Assembly (NCBI GenBank): GCA_021648845.1 | Contig: JAKJHY010000014.1 | Location: 62,001-126,000 of the forward strand | DNA length: 64,000 bases | Reading direction: 5' to 3' | Source: Mycobacterium sp. MBM | GTDB taxonomy: Bacteria; Actinomycetota; Actinomycetes; Mycobacteriales; Mycobacteriaceae | Part shown: positions 7,501-15,176 of the stretch, in pieces | How positions within the stretch are numbered: the first letter of the stretch is position 1 | How the letters are laid out: the number at the start of each line of letters is the position of its first letter | Notes under the pieces: generated by a model | What the model was told of the DNA's origin: nothing | Databases searched by the model: none | What the model saw: only the letters and a program-made list of their open reading frames with translations | Made by a program: the position numbers and the translations under genes

Positions 7501-9767
7501 GTGCTGTAGAGCGGAATGCGGGCAGGGCGCGGGGACAACGCGCCGGTCAACCGGGCCAGTTCGCCGGTCAGGGCGTCCATTGCCGGACTGTGGAAGGCCA
7601 CATCGGTGTTCACCTCGCGGGTCACGATGCCTTGCGCCGACCATTCGGCGGCGATGGCCCGCACCGCGTCGGCGGTACCGGAGATGACCGTCGATTCCGG
7701 TGCCGCACTGATCGCGGCGACCACCTGGTTCTGCCCGGACAGTCGCTGTTCCGCATCGGCGAACGACAGCGCCACCAGTGCCATCGCGCCCGCACCTTGC
7801 ACCGAACGGAAACCGCGGGCCCGGTAGCAGGCGATCCGTGCGCCGTCGGCCAGGTCGAAGACGCCGGCGATCACGCATGCGGCGACCTCACCGACGGAGT
7901 GTCCGATGACCGCGGCCGGTGCCGCGCCCCGGGAGCGCAGCACGGCCGCCAGCCCGACCTGCATGGCGAAGGTCAGGGCCTGCACCTGATCGGTGCCGCC
8001 GTGCTCGCCGCCGGCCAGTGCCGCACGTGCGGAGAAGCCGAGTTCGTCGCCGAAGATCGGGTCGATGGCGTCGATGACGGCGGCGAAATCGGGTTCCTCG
8101 CGGAGCAACTCGGCGCCCATGCCGACCCAGTGCGAGCCGTGCCCGGAACACACCCAGACCGCGCCGGCGCCGGCGCCGGGCACCACCGAGCCGGTGGCCA
8201 CCGAGGTGTTGCGTTCGCCGGCTGCCAGGGCGTCCAGGCCGACGATCAGTTGCCGGTGGTCCTCGGCGACGACGGCGGCGCGCACCGGCTCGTGGGAACG
8301 CCGGGACCACATGGTGGCGGCCACGTCTGCGGGTGACTGATGAGCAGAGCGCAGATGGTCGGCGAGCGCCTCGGCGTTGGCCGATAACCGTGACAGTGAC
8401 CGGCCTGATACCGGAATGACGTGTAGCGAAGCATCTTTGGGTGCGTCGCCGGGGACGGGCGCGGGGGCTTCCTCGAGCAGGACGTGTGCGATGGTTCCGC
8501 CGTACCCGTAACTGCACACCGCCGCGCGGCGCGGCTGCTCGGTGCGCGGCCAGCTCTCGGTGGTGGTGTTGAGCCGCAGGCCGTTGGTGGCCCAGTCCAC
8601 CGCGGTGGTCGGGGTCTGCACACCGGCGGTCGGCGGGATCGCCTCGTGGTGCAGGGCCAGCGTCGCCTTGACCAGGCCGACCACCCCGGCGCCGCCCTCC
8701 AGGTGGCCGGTGTTGGGCTTGACCGACCCGACCACACAGGGCTGGTCGGCCCGGCCGGCTCCGTACACCGCCGACAATGCGGTCAGCTCCACCGGGTCGC
8801 CGGTCGGGGTGCCGGTGCCGTGCGCCTCCACGTAGCCGATGCTGGCCGGGTCGATACCGGCGCTTTTACAGGTGAGCCGGAACATGTGTTCCTGCGCGGC
8901 ACCGTTGGGGGACATGATGCCCACCGTCTTACCGTCCTGTGCGACCGCACCGCCGCGGACGATCGCCAGCACCCGGTCATTGTCGCGCTGCGCATCGGCC
9001 AGCCGCTTGAGCACCACCACCGCGGCGCCCTCGCCGCGGCCGTAGCCGTCGGCGGACTCGTCGAAGGACTTGCACCGCCCGTCCGGGGCGGTGGCGCCGG
9101 CGATATCGAGTACCCGGGTCAGGCCCGGACCGATCAACGCGCTCACCCCGCCGGCCAGGGCCAGTGCGGTCTCGCCGGCGCGCAGCAGCTGGCAGGCCTG
9201 ATGCACGGCCACCAGGGAGGCCGCGCACGCGGCGTCGAGCGCGACACTGGGACCGCGGAGATCGAGCAGATGGGAGACCCGGTTGGCGATCCCGCACAAC
9301 GCGGTGCCGATACCGGTCCAGGCTTCGATACCGGGGAGATCCTCCATGACGAGCTTGCCGTAGTCATCGGAATTCACGCCCATCAGCACCGCGGTATCGC
9401 TGCCGGCCAACGACCGCGGCGGCACACCGGCATGCTCGAGTGCCTCCCAGCTGACCTCGAGGGCCAGCCGTTGCTGCGGGTCCATCAACTCGGCCTCGCG
9501 CGGGGAAACACCGAAGAACTCGGCGTCGAAACCGGGCAGATCGGACAGGAAACTGCCCGTCTGCGTGGTGGCCTTCAGGATCGCCGAGTTGCGCGGGTCC
9601 CTGCGCAGATACGGCTCCCACCGTTGGGCCGGAACCGTGCTGACGGCGCTGTCGCCATCGAGCAGAAATCGCCAGAAGTCCGCCGGGTTGTTGACATCGC
9701 CGGCGAGCCGGCACCCGATACCGACGATGGCGATCGGTTCCAGGGTGGGTTCCTGGTTATGCGTCAC
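4587..9767 (-). CDS. iterative type I PKS, 6-methylsalicylic acid synthase type
   Basis: A 1,726-residue single-module PKS. Domains in order: KS (about 10-435; Cys181 in DAACAAS, His316, His355), AT (about 535-830; Ser624 in GHSVGE, VAFH at 723-726, malonyl type), hot-dog DH/thiohydrolase (about 885-1165; His927 in HPVQGTEIIP, Asp1097 in LLDAATS), KR (about 1358-1530; TGGTGALG, Lys1478, Ser1501/1502, Tyr1515) and ACP (Ser1667 in GVDSIM). This order and length are those of bacterial and fungal 6-methylsalicylate synthases, which condense one acetyl and three malonyl units with one ketoreduction. The DH/TH domain is known there to release the product. The GTG start at 9767 has a GAGGA site about 10 bases upstream; an in-frame TGA blocks earlier starts. 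It lies 132 bases after mbtA, same strand, at the M. tuberculosis mbtJ-mbtI position. The product is inferred. Confidence 0.85.
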   Translation of the reverse strand: MTHNQEPTLEPIAIVGIGCRLAGDVNNPADFWRFLLDGDSAVSTVPAQRWEPYLRRDPRNSAILKATTQTGSFLSDLPGFDAEFFGVSPREAELMDPQQRLALEVSWEALEHAGVPPRSLAGSDTAVLMGVNSDDYGKLVMEDLPGIEAWTGIGTALCGIANRVSHLLDLRGPSVALDAACAASLVAVHQACQLLRAGETALALAGGVSALIGPGLTRVLDIAGATAPDGRCKSFDESADGYGRGEGAAVVVLKRLADAQRDNDRVLAIVRGGAVAQDGKTVGIMSPNGAAQEHMFRLTCKSAGIDPASIGYVEAHGTGTPTGDPVELTALSAVYGAGRADQPCVVGSVKPNTGHLEGGAGVVGLVKATLALHHEAIPPTAGVQTPTTAVDWATNGLRLNTTTESWPRTEQPRRAAVCSYGYGGTIAHVLLEEAPAPVPGDAPKDASLHVIPVSGRSLSRLSANAEALADHLRSAHQSPADVAATMWSRRSHEPVRAAVVAEDHRQLIVGLDALAAGERNTSVATGSVVPGAGAGAVWVCSGHGSHWVGMGAELLREEPDFAAVIDAIDPIFGDELGFSARAALAGGEHGGTDQVQALTFAMQVGLAAVLRSRGAAPAAVIGHSVGEVAACVIAGVFDLADGARIACYRARGFRSVQGAGAMALVALSFADAEQRLSGQNQVVAAISAAPESTVISGTADAVRAIAAEWSAQGIVTREVNTDVAFHSPAMDALTGELARLTGALSPRPARIPLYSTALTDPRSTALRDGDYWVANLRGRVRFTEAVSAAAEDGHRLFLEIAAHPVVSHSIVDTLTHAGIDDYAVLPLHRRNMPEVRAVSTAMAALHCHGAPVDLGPSHSGWAHDLPGTQWQHRRFWRTPTAPPGGGAVHDPQTNTLLGGRLEVPAAVPVKVWQTQLDMDTRPYPGEHPVQGTEIIPAAVLLNTFLSAAGGEIGTAAGSEIVTAAGSEIVDVRLRTPVAPGRARAVQVVLQDRALALASRVETADPDGDVGGWLTHCTAVASAARTPLPTLDIAEVRSRCGSTRSVRHVVDTLAELGVAAMGFPWEITELRCGDGEMLAVVRAEPDGGAPATWAGLLDAATSVASTIFDSPLRLRMPARIDRVALRGAPVPLALMHIRRGTDSTIADVTIADADGTVIGAIDGMFFDQLENPGGNDVGRMMQQLHWHPITWQATNPAQVILVGGDAETLAWCMRDLAAADVDHRLCRSAEEIPASLAAGAIVLVVPHAGEAPLDAVLRVHECLTVLLDRGVAARLWALTRGVYEGSDIGGSPLWGLARVAAAEHPGLWGGVLDTADAGLPVGALGALAGHGVVVVRDDIALTARLAPAESGGRRTLSCAPGGTYLITGGTGALGVRVAARLADLGARRIVLLSRSGIGDRASWDTEAEPARTIVSLEERGVSVRVAAVDIAAPGAADDLRAVLRDLPPVRGVVHAAGVEAGALLTGSTAEDFANAMRPKVDGTLTLHEVFPPGELDWLVLFSSCGYLAGFPGQGAYACANAFLDAFAQHRRGLGDRTTAVAWTAWRGLGMGSASSFVAAQLSALGMGTVGADDAMRALDLAVRADQAHIVVLPVTADATSVPMLADIAPSEDEDADGLAGLQLPLGREGVDTATWVAELVLTTVAAELGLPGDDVDPRLPLAEIGVDSIMTVALRKQLERKTGLALPPTLLWEHPTAAAVTAKIVEMLTPHEHSGADQAEEVGVSCA
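6862..6933 (-). repeat. three-copy 24-bp tandem repeat inside the PKS
   Basis: Units at 6862-6885, 6886-6909 and 6910-6933. The first two differ by one base and the third is more diverged. They encode repeated AGSEIVTA-like octapeptides at about residues 945-968, in the DH/TH domain just after the catalytic His segment. The repeat keeps the frame. Copy number may vary between strains. Confidence 0.85.
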
Positions 9768-9899
9768 GGCTGCGAATCCTCTTCACATCATTGGCGTTTA
9801 CACAGATCGTGGCACGTGGGGACGCTCGGTGGCGGGCTACCTGTTGTGCCTTGGGGCACACCCTTCGCCGAGATCGCAAGCCGGTCAACGGATCAGCCG

Positions 9900-11564
9900 T
9901 CATGACGCACCGAGTAGCGCGATGATCTGCTGCTTGTCGACCTTGCCGACCGCGGTCTTGGGCAACGACGGCAGTCCGGCGAGCATGTCGGGCTTGGCGT
10001 GCGAGGACACCCCACGGCTGTCCAGGAAGCTGTGCAGCTCGGCCAGCGTCAGTTCCTTGCCGGAGAAGACGACTGCCGCACAGATCTTCTCGCCGAGATA
10101 CTCATCGGGCAGCGCAACCGCGGCCGCGGCGTAGATTCCCGGATGGGCGAACAGGTGTTCTTCGAGATCCGAGGCCGACACCGTTTCCCCGCCGCGGTGG
10201 ATGACATCCTTGATGCGCCCGGTCACCTCGACATTGCCGGCCAGCGGGCCGTCGGCGAAGATCCGGACCCGGTCTCCGGAACGGTAATAGCCTGCCGCGC
10301 TGAACGACCGCGCGTTGGCCTCCGCGGCACGGTAATACCCGTTGATGGTGTTGGGCCCCCGGACCAGCAGCTCGCCCTCCTCGCCGGGGGCGACGGCATC
10401 GCCGTGCTCGTCGACGACGAGCATCTCGTCGTGCGGGGACATCGGACGGCCCTGGGTGTGCAGCACCACCTCGACGGGGTCGCCCGGGCGGGTGAAGTTC
10501 AGCATGCCCTCGGCCATCCCGAAGATCTGGGACAACCCCGGGGTCAGGTTGTCCAGGATGAACCGGGCCTCATCGGCGGTCATCCGCGATCCGCCCACCT
10601 GGACCACCCGCAGCGATGTGGGCAGCACCGGTTCCCAGTCACAGGCCTGCGCCCAGACCTTGGCCAGCGCATTGACCAACCCCGTCACCGTCACCCGGTG
10701 TTTGTCGATGAGGGCGAACGCATTCTCCGGGCTCGGGTCGTGGGTGAAGACGGTGGGGGCGCCGACGGTCATCGCGCCGAGCAGTCCGGGGCAGGCCAGC
10801 GGGAAGTTGTGCCCGGCCGGCAGTGCCACGAGATAGGTGTCATCGCCGGTCATCAGATACTCCCGGGCGGACGCGACGGCGGTGTACACGTAGTCGTCGT
10901 GGGTGCGCGCGATCAGCTTGGGCAGGCCGGTGGTACCTCCAGAGACCAGCAGCAGCGCGGGTGCGCTCGGGTCGACGGGGTCGCGCTGCGGTGCCGCGGT
11001 GGGCAGGTCGGCGCTCGGATCGGTCAGTGCGGACCAGGAAAGGTAGGGTCCGGGGTCACCGTCGACGATGATCTGCCGTAGCGCGGGGTGGTCATGCTGA
11101 AGTTGGGCCGCCATCACGCGGAAATCGAAACCGGCTGCGGTATCGCTGATCACGAGACCGACCGCGCCGCTGATGCCGGCGAAGTGGCTCATCTCCGCAG
11201 ACCGGTGACCCGACAGACACATCACCGGCACCACGCCGGCGCGCAGCAGCCCGAAGAACGCGACGGCGAATGCGGTGGTGTTCGGTAGCTGCAGCAGCAC
11301 CCGGTCACCGGCGCGAAATCCCAGGGCGGCGAACCGTCCGGCCACCCGGTCGGCGACGGCGTCCAGTTCGGCGAAGGTGTAGCTGCGCTGTGTATCGACG
11401 ATCGCGGTGGCCTCGGGCCACTGCGTCGCACCGTTGCTCAGAATCGAGTCCAGCGGTCGCCCGGCCCAGTAGCCCGCCCGCCGGTAGAGGGCGGCGCGAT
11501 CGGCCGGGAAGGGGACGAAACCGTCGTCGAGATCGCCGTATCCCTGCGAAAAACCCGTGCTCAT
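9900..11564 (-). CDS. mbtA: aryl-AMP ligase MbtA (salicyl/6-methylsalicyl-AMP ligase)
   Basis: Stand-alone adenylating enzyme of 554 residues that activates the aryl acid and loads it on the N-terminal aryl carrier domain of MbtB. Visible motifs are the A3 core LVSGGTTGLPK, the aryl-acid-type segment PAGHNFPLACPG typical of DhbE/EntE/MbtA, the A7 YRSGDRV and a C-terminal GKVDKQ with the catalytic Lys. It diverges from mbtB across an iron-box promoter region and is followed on the same strand by the 6-MSAS-type PKS. Its natural substrate here may therefore be 6-methylsalicylate rather than salicylate; that is inference. The ribosome site is weak (AGAGGGA, about 13 bases off). Confidence 0.93.
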   Translation of the reverse strand: MSTGFSQGYGDLDDGFVPFPADRAALYRRAGYWAGRPLDSILSNGATQWPEATAIVDTQRSYTFAELDAVADRVAGRFAALGFRAGDRVLLQLPNTTAFAVAFFGLLRAGVVPVMCLSGHRSAEMSHFAGISGAVGLVISDTAAGFDFRVMAAQLQHDHPALRQIIVDGDPGPYLSWSALTDPSADLPTAAPQRDPVDPSAPALLLVSGGTTGLPKLIARTHDDYVYTAVASAREYLMTGDDTYLVALPAGHNFPLACPGLLGAMTVGAPTVFTHDPSPENAFALIDKHRVTVTGLVNALAKVWAQACDWEPVLPTSLRVVQVGGSRMTADEARFILDNLTPGLSQIFGMAEGMLNFTRPGDPVEVVLHTQGRPMSPHDEMLVVDEHGDAVAPGEEGELLVRGPNTINGYYRAAEANARSFSAAGYYRSGDRVRIFADGPLAGNVEVTGRIKDVIHRGGETVSASDLEEHLFAHPGIYAAAAVALPDEYLGEKICAAVVFSGKELTLAELHSFLDSRGVSSHAKPDMLAGLPSLPKTAVGKVDKQQIIALLGAS

Positions 11565-11609
11565 GCTGGAAAAACCGTCCCTCTGGGTAGGTGCATTGAC
11601 GATACGAAT

Positions 11610-11628
11610 ATAGGGTAGCCTCGCCTAG
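11610..11628. promoter_or_regulatory. IdeR-type iron box 1
   Basis: The 19 bases ATAGGGTAGCCTCGCCTAG match the mycobacterial IdeR consensus TTAGGTTAGSCTWACCTAA at 14 of 19 positions by hand. It lies between the divergent mbtA and mbtB starts, where M. tuberculosis has its known IdeR-controlled promoters. Iron repression of both arms is the expected outcome. Confidence 0.72.
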
Positions 11629-11629
11629 T

Positions 11630-11648
11630 TAAGGGCAGCCTGTACTAA
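11630..11648. promoter_or_regulatory. IdeR-type iron box 2
   Basis: The 19 bases TAAGGGCAGCCTGTACTAA match the IdeR consensus at 13 of 19 positions by hand. It starts two bases after box 1, an adjacent tandem arrangement. It ends 18 bases before the mbtB start codon and so overlaps the mbtB leader, just upstream of its GGAGGA ribosome site (11655-11660). Confidence 0.65.
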
Positions 11649-11666
11649 ATCTTCGGAGGAACCAGA

Positions 11667-14600
11667 GTGGGCGTCGCTGCGACGACATCAGACACCGTTC
11701 GCGCGGAAGTGGCCGAACTACTCGGAATCAACCCGGATGACCTGGATCCGAGTGCCGACCTCATCGCCTCCGGGCTCGACTCCATCCGGATGATGTCGCT
11801 GTCCGGGCGCTGGCGCAAACAGGGCATCGAGGTCGGGTTCGCGGCGCTGGCGGCCACGCCGACGGTCCGGGCCTGGCAGGAGCTGGTCGCCGAGCATGCA
11901 CCCGCCGCACCGGTCGCCGAAACCCCCGCCGTGACCGACGGCGATCCCGACGCCCCCTTCTCGCTGGCCCCGATCGCACACGCCATGTGGGTCGGCCGGC
12001 ACGGCGAACAGGAACTCGGCGGTGTCGCAGCGCACCTGTACGTCGAATTCGACGGCGCCGACGTCGATCCCGTCCGTCTGCAGGATGCTGCCACCAAACT
12101 TGCTGCGCGCCACCCGATGTTGCGCCAGGAGATCCTCCCGGACGGCACCCAGCGGATCAGTGAGCGCGGGTTACCGGTCACCGTCCACGATCTGCGGACG
12201 CTGGACGCCGTAGCCGCCGACGAGCGGCTCGCACGCATCCGCGAGGACAAGTCCCATCAACTGCTCGACAACGAAGTGCTGCAGATCTCGTTATCGCAGT
12301 TGCCCGGTGGGCGCACCCGTCTGCACGTGGACATGGACATGCAGGCTGCGGACGCGGTGAGCTACCGCAACTTCATGGCGGATCTGGCCGTCTTCTACCG
12401 TGGCGCCGATCTTCCCGAATTGGGGTACACCTACCGCGAGTACCGCGCCCAGCTGACCGCGGCCACCCCGCCGCCGTCGGAGGCCGACCGGCAATGGTGG
12501 GCCGAACGGATCCCCGATCTCCCGGACCCGCCCGCGCTGCCTCTGGTCCCGCGCGACGCGCAGCGCAACCCGCTGCGCAGCATCAGGTTGTGGCATGTCT
12601 TCGACGTACCGACCCGCGACGCATTGTTCGCGGCGGCACACCGCCGGGGCATCACGCCGGCGATGGCCGTGGCCGCCGCGTACGCCAACGCGCTGGCCAA
12701 ATGGTCCACCGACTCGCGCTTCCTGCTCAATCTGCCGATGTTCGGCCGCGAGCCCTATCACCCCGATGTCGACAAGCTGGTCGGTTGCTTCACCTCCTCG
12801 TTGATGCTCGACATCGACCTGACCGGCGCCGCCACGGCGGCCGCCAGGGCCCAGGCGGTGCAGGATGTGCTGCACGCCACCGCCGCGCACTCGTCGGTGT
12901 CCGGCCTCGACGTGCTGCGCGATATGAGCAGGCACCGCGGCAGCCAGACCCTGGCCACCATCGTGTACACCAGCGCGCTGGGGCTGGGCGATCTGTTCGC
13001 CGGCGATGTCACCGACCAGTTCGGTGAGCCGGTGTGGACCATCTCTCAGGGTCCGCAGGTGCTCATCGACGCCCAGGCCACGCCGCTGGCCGAGGGGCTG
13101 ATGATCAACTGGGACGTCCGGGTGGAGGCGTTCCCGCCCGGCGTGCCGGAGGCGATGTTCGCCTACGAGATCGCCGAACTGGCCCGGTTGGCCGAGGGTG
13201 ACGCGGCCTGGGAGCAGCCGGGTCCGCCCGCGCTGTCGGCGGACGCCCGCGCCGTCCGCGACACCGTCAACGCGACGGTCGCGGCCCCAAGCGGTGACAC
13301 CCTCGTCGACGGATTCGTGCGCAACGCGCAGGAAAACCCGGCCGCCACTGCGCTGATCGCGCGTACCGGCACGCTCAGCTACGGCGAACTGAAGGACCGG
13401 GTGCTGGCGGTGGCCGGTGCGCTGCAGACCGGCGGCGTACGCCCCGGCGATATCGTCGCCGTGCTGGGACCCAAAGGCGCCCAGCAGATTCCCGCCCTGC
13501 TCGGCATCCTCGCCGCCGGCGCGGCCTACCTGCCGATCGGGGTCGATCAGCCCGTCGACCGGGCCACCCGCATGCTGTCGACCGCCGGGGTGGCGTTCGC
13601 GCTCATCTGCGGCGACGATATCCCCGATGTGCTGGCCACCTCCGGTATCCCGTTCCGGCGGGTGGTCGATATCGATTCCGACGCAGCAGAATTCGCGCCC
13701 GTGTCGGTATCGCCGAGCGATTTGGCCTATGTACTTTTCACCTCCGGCTCCACCGGTGAGCCCAAGGGGGTGGAACTGACCCACGACGCAGTGCTCAACA
13801 CGCTGGAATTCCTCTACAGGCACTTCGAGGTCGGGCCCGCGGACCGGGAACTGGCGCTGTCGCATCTGGAATCGGATATGTCGGTGCCCGATGTGTTCGG
13901 CATCCTGCGTGCCGGCGGGGCCATCGTCATGGTCGACGAGGACCAGCGCCGCGATCCGGACAGCTGGGCACGGTTGATCGAGCAGCACAAGGTGTCGGTG
14001 GTCAACTTCCTGCCCGGCTGGCTGCAGATGCTCACCGAGGTGCCCGGCGATCTCAGCTCGCTGCGGGTGGTGCTCACCGGCGGTGACTGGGTGCGTCCGG
14101 ACCTGGTCCGGGCGCTGCGCACCCGGGCGCCCCGGATGCGGTTCGCCGGTCTGGGCGGCGCCACCGAGACCGCCATCCACGGCACCATTTTCGAGATTGA
14201 TCCCGCCGCCGGTCCGGATCTGGGGATCGCGCACAATGCCCCATCGGTGCCCTACGGTGTGCCGTTCCCCAACAACGCCTGCCGGGTGGTCAGCCCCGCC
14301 GGTGAGGACTGCCCGGACTGGGTGCCCGGGGAGCTGTGGTTCACCGGTCGTGGCATCGCCCGCGGCTATCGGGGGCGGCCCGACCTGACCGCGCAGAAAT
14401 TCGTCGAGTACCAAGGCCGCACCTGGTATCGCACCGGCGATCTGGCCCGCTACTGGCCCGACGGCACCCTGGAGTTCATCGGCCGCACCGATCATCGCGT
14501 CAAGCTCAGCGGCTACCGCATCGAGCTGGGCGAGGTCGAGGCCGCGCTGGCCCGGGTTCCGGGCGTGTCGGCGGCCGTCGCCGCGGTGATCTCCGCCGGC

Positions 14601-15176
14601 GGCGAGCAGCGTGGCGAAACCGGGCGCGACCTGCTGGGTGCGCTGGTCCGCATCGACGAGGCCGGTGTGGAGGCCGACGGCGTTCGCGCTGCCATGGCCG
14701 ACCTGGTGCCGCCCCACATGATCCCGCAGGTCATCGTGACCACCGAGCGCATCCCGTACACCATCGGTGGCAAGATCGACCGCAAGGCGGTGGCGCTGCG
14801 GCTGGCCGAGGCCGAACTGCCCGCAGGCAGCGGCCACCGTGCCCCGACCAACTCCCTGGAAACCGCACTGGCGCACATCATGTCCGGGCTGCTGGGTTGC
14901 GACAGCATCGGCGTAGACGACGACTTTTTCGGCTTGGGCGGTGATTCGGTGATGGCCACCCAGGTGGTCGCACACGTGCGGGACTGGCTCGACACGCCCA
15001 CCATCATGGTGCCCGACGTGTTCGCCACCAGGACGGTCGCGGCGCTGGCCGAGCGCCTGACGGAGCGTGAATCCGATTCGCAGCGGCTGGAATTGGTGGC
15101 AGAGCTCTACCTGGAGGTCGCCGCCATGGACGACGCCGACGTGGTGTCCGAACTCGACACCGTGGGGCGATCATGA
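11667..15176 (+). CDS. mbtB: mycobactin NRPS MbtB (ArCP-Cy-A-PCP)
   Basis: Joins the aryl acid to Ser/Thr and cyclises it to the oxazoline of mycobactin. The 1,169 residues contain an aryl carrier domain (Ser39 in GLDSIR), a cyclisation domain with the DxxxxD motif (Asp224-Asp229 in DMDMQAAD), an adenylation domain (FTSGSTGEPKG near 690-700, YRTGDLARY, GKIDRK) and a PCP (GGDSVM, Ser near 1094). M. tuberculosis MbtB is longer (about 1,414 residues) because a thioesterase is fused at its C terminus. Here the protein stops after the PCP and the thioesterase is the next gene, overlapping by 4 bases (ATGA). GTG start with GGAGGA 6 bases upstream. Confidence 0.95.
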   Translation: MGVAATTSDTVRAEVAELLGINPDDLDPSADLIASGLDSIRMMSLSGRWRKQGIEVGFAALAATPTVRAWQELVAEHAPAAPVAETPAVTDGDPDAPFSLAPIAHAMWVGRHGEQELGGVAAHLYVEFDGADVDPVRLQDAATKLAARHPMLRQEILPDGTQRISERGLPVTVHDLRTLDAVAADERLARIREDKSHQLLDNEVLQISLSQLPGGRTRLHVDMDMQAADAVSYRNFMADLAVFYRGADLPELGYTYREYRAQLTAATPPPSEADRQWWAERIPDLPDPPALPLVPRDAQRNPLRSIRLWHVFDVPTRDALFAAAHRRGITPAMAVAAAYANALAKWSTDSRFLLNLPMFGREPYHPDVDKLVGCFTSSLMLDIDLTGAATAAARAQAVQDVLHATAAHSSVSGLDVLRDMSRHRGSQTLATIVYTSALGLGDLFAGDVTDQFGEPVWTISQGPQVLIDAQATPLAEGLMINWDVRVEAFPPGVPEAMFAYEIAELARLAEGDAAWEQPGPPALSADARAVRDTVNATVAAPSGDTLVDGFVRNAQENPAATALIARTGTLSYGELKDRVLAVAGALQTGGVRPGDIVAVLGPKGAQQIPALLGILAAGAAYLPIGVDQPVDRATRMLSTAGVAFALICGDDIPDVLATSGIPFRRVVDIDSDAAEFAPVSVSPSDLAYVLFTSGSTGEPKGVELTHDAVLNTLEFLYRHFEVGPADRELALSHLESDMSVPDVFGILRAGGAIVMVDEDQRRDPDSWARLIEQHKVSVVNFLPGWLQMLTEVPGDLSSLRVVLTGGDWVRPDLVRALRTRAPRMRFAGLGGATETAIHGTIFEIDPAAGPDLGIAHNAPSVPYGVPFPNNACRVVSPAGEDCPDWVPGELWFTGRGIARGYRGRPDLTAQKFVEYQGRTWYRTGDLARYWPDGTLEFIGRTDHRVKLSGYRIELGEVEAALARVPGVSAAVAAVISAGGEQRGETGRDLLGALVRIDEAGVEADGVRAAMADLVPPHMIPQVIVTTERIPYTIGGKIDRKAVALRLAEAELPAGSGHRAPTNSLETALAHIMSGLLGCDSIGVDDDFFGLGGDSVMATQVVAHVRDWLDTPTIMVPDVFATRTVAALAERLTERESDSQRLELVAELYLEVAAMDDADVVSELDTVGRS

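Noticed and set aside
9768..9899. A separate IdeR box in front of the PKS gene
   Set aside because: Only weak resemblance (GGCTACCTG) was found. The 132-base gap and same orientation fit cotranscription from the mbtA promoter.
4587..11564. mbtI (salicylate synthase) or mbtJ in the region between hemW and mbtB
   Set aside because: All reading frames of the interval are accounted for by the PKS and mbtA; no chorismate-utilising or esterase-like protein is encoded.
12291..14975. Long open frame of about 890 codons on the minus strand
   Set aside because: It is antisense to mbtB, its product is rich in His, Arg, Gly and Pro with no recognisable domain, and it is explained by the high GC content of the third codon position on the plus strand.
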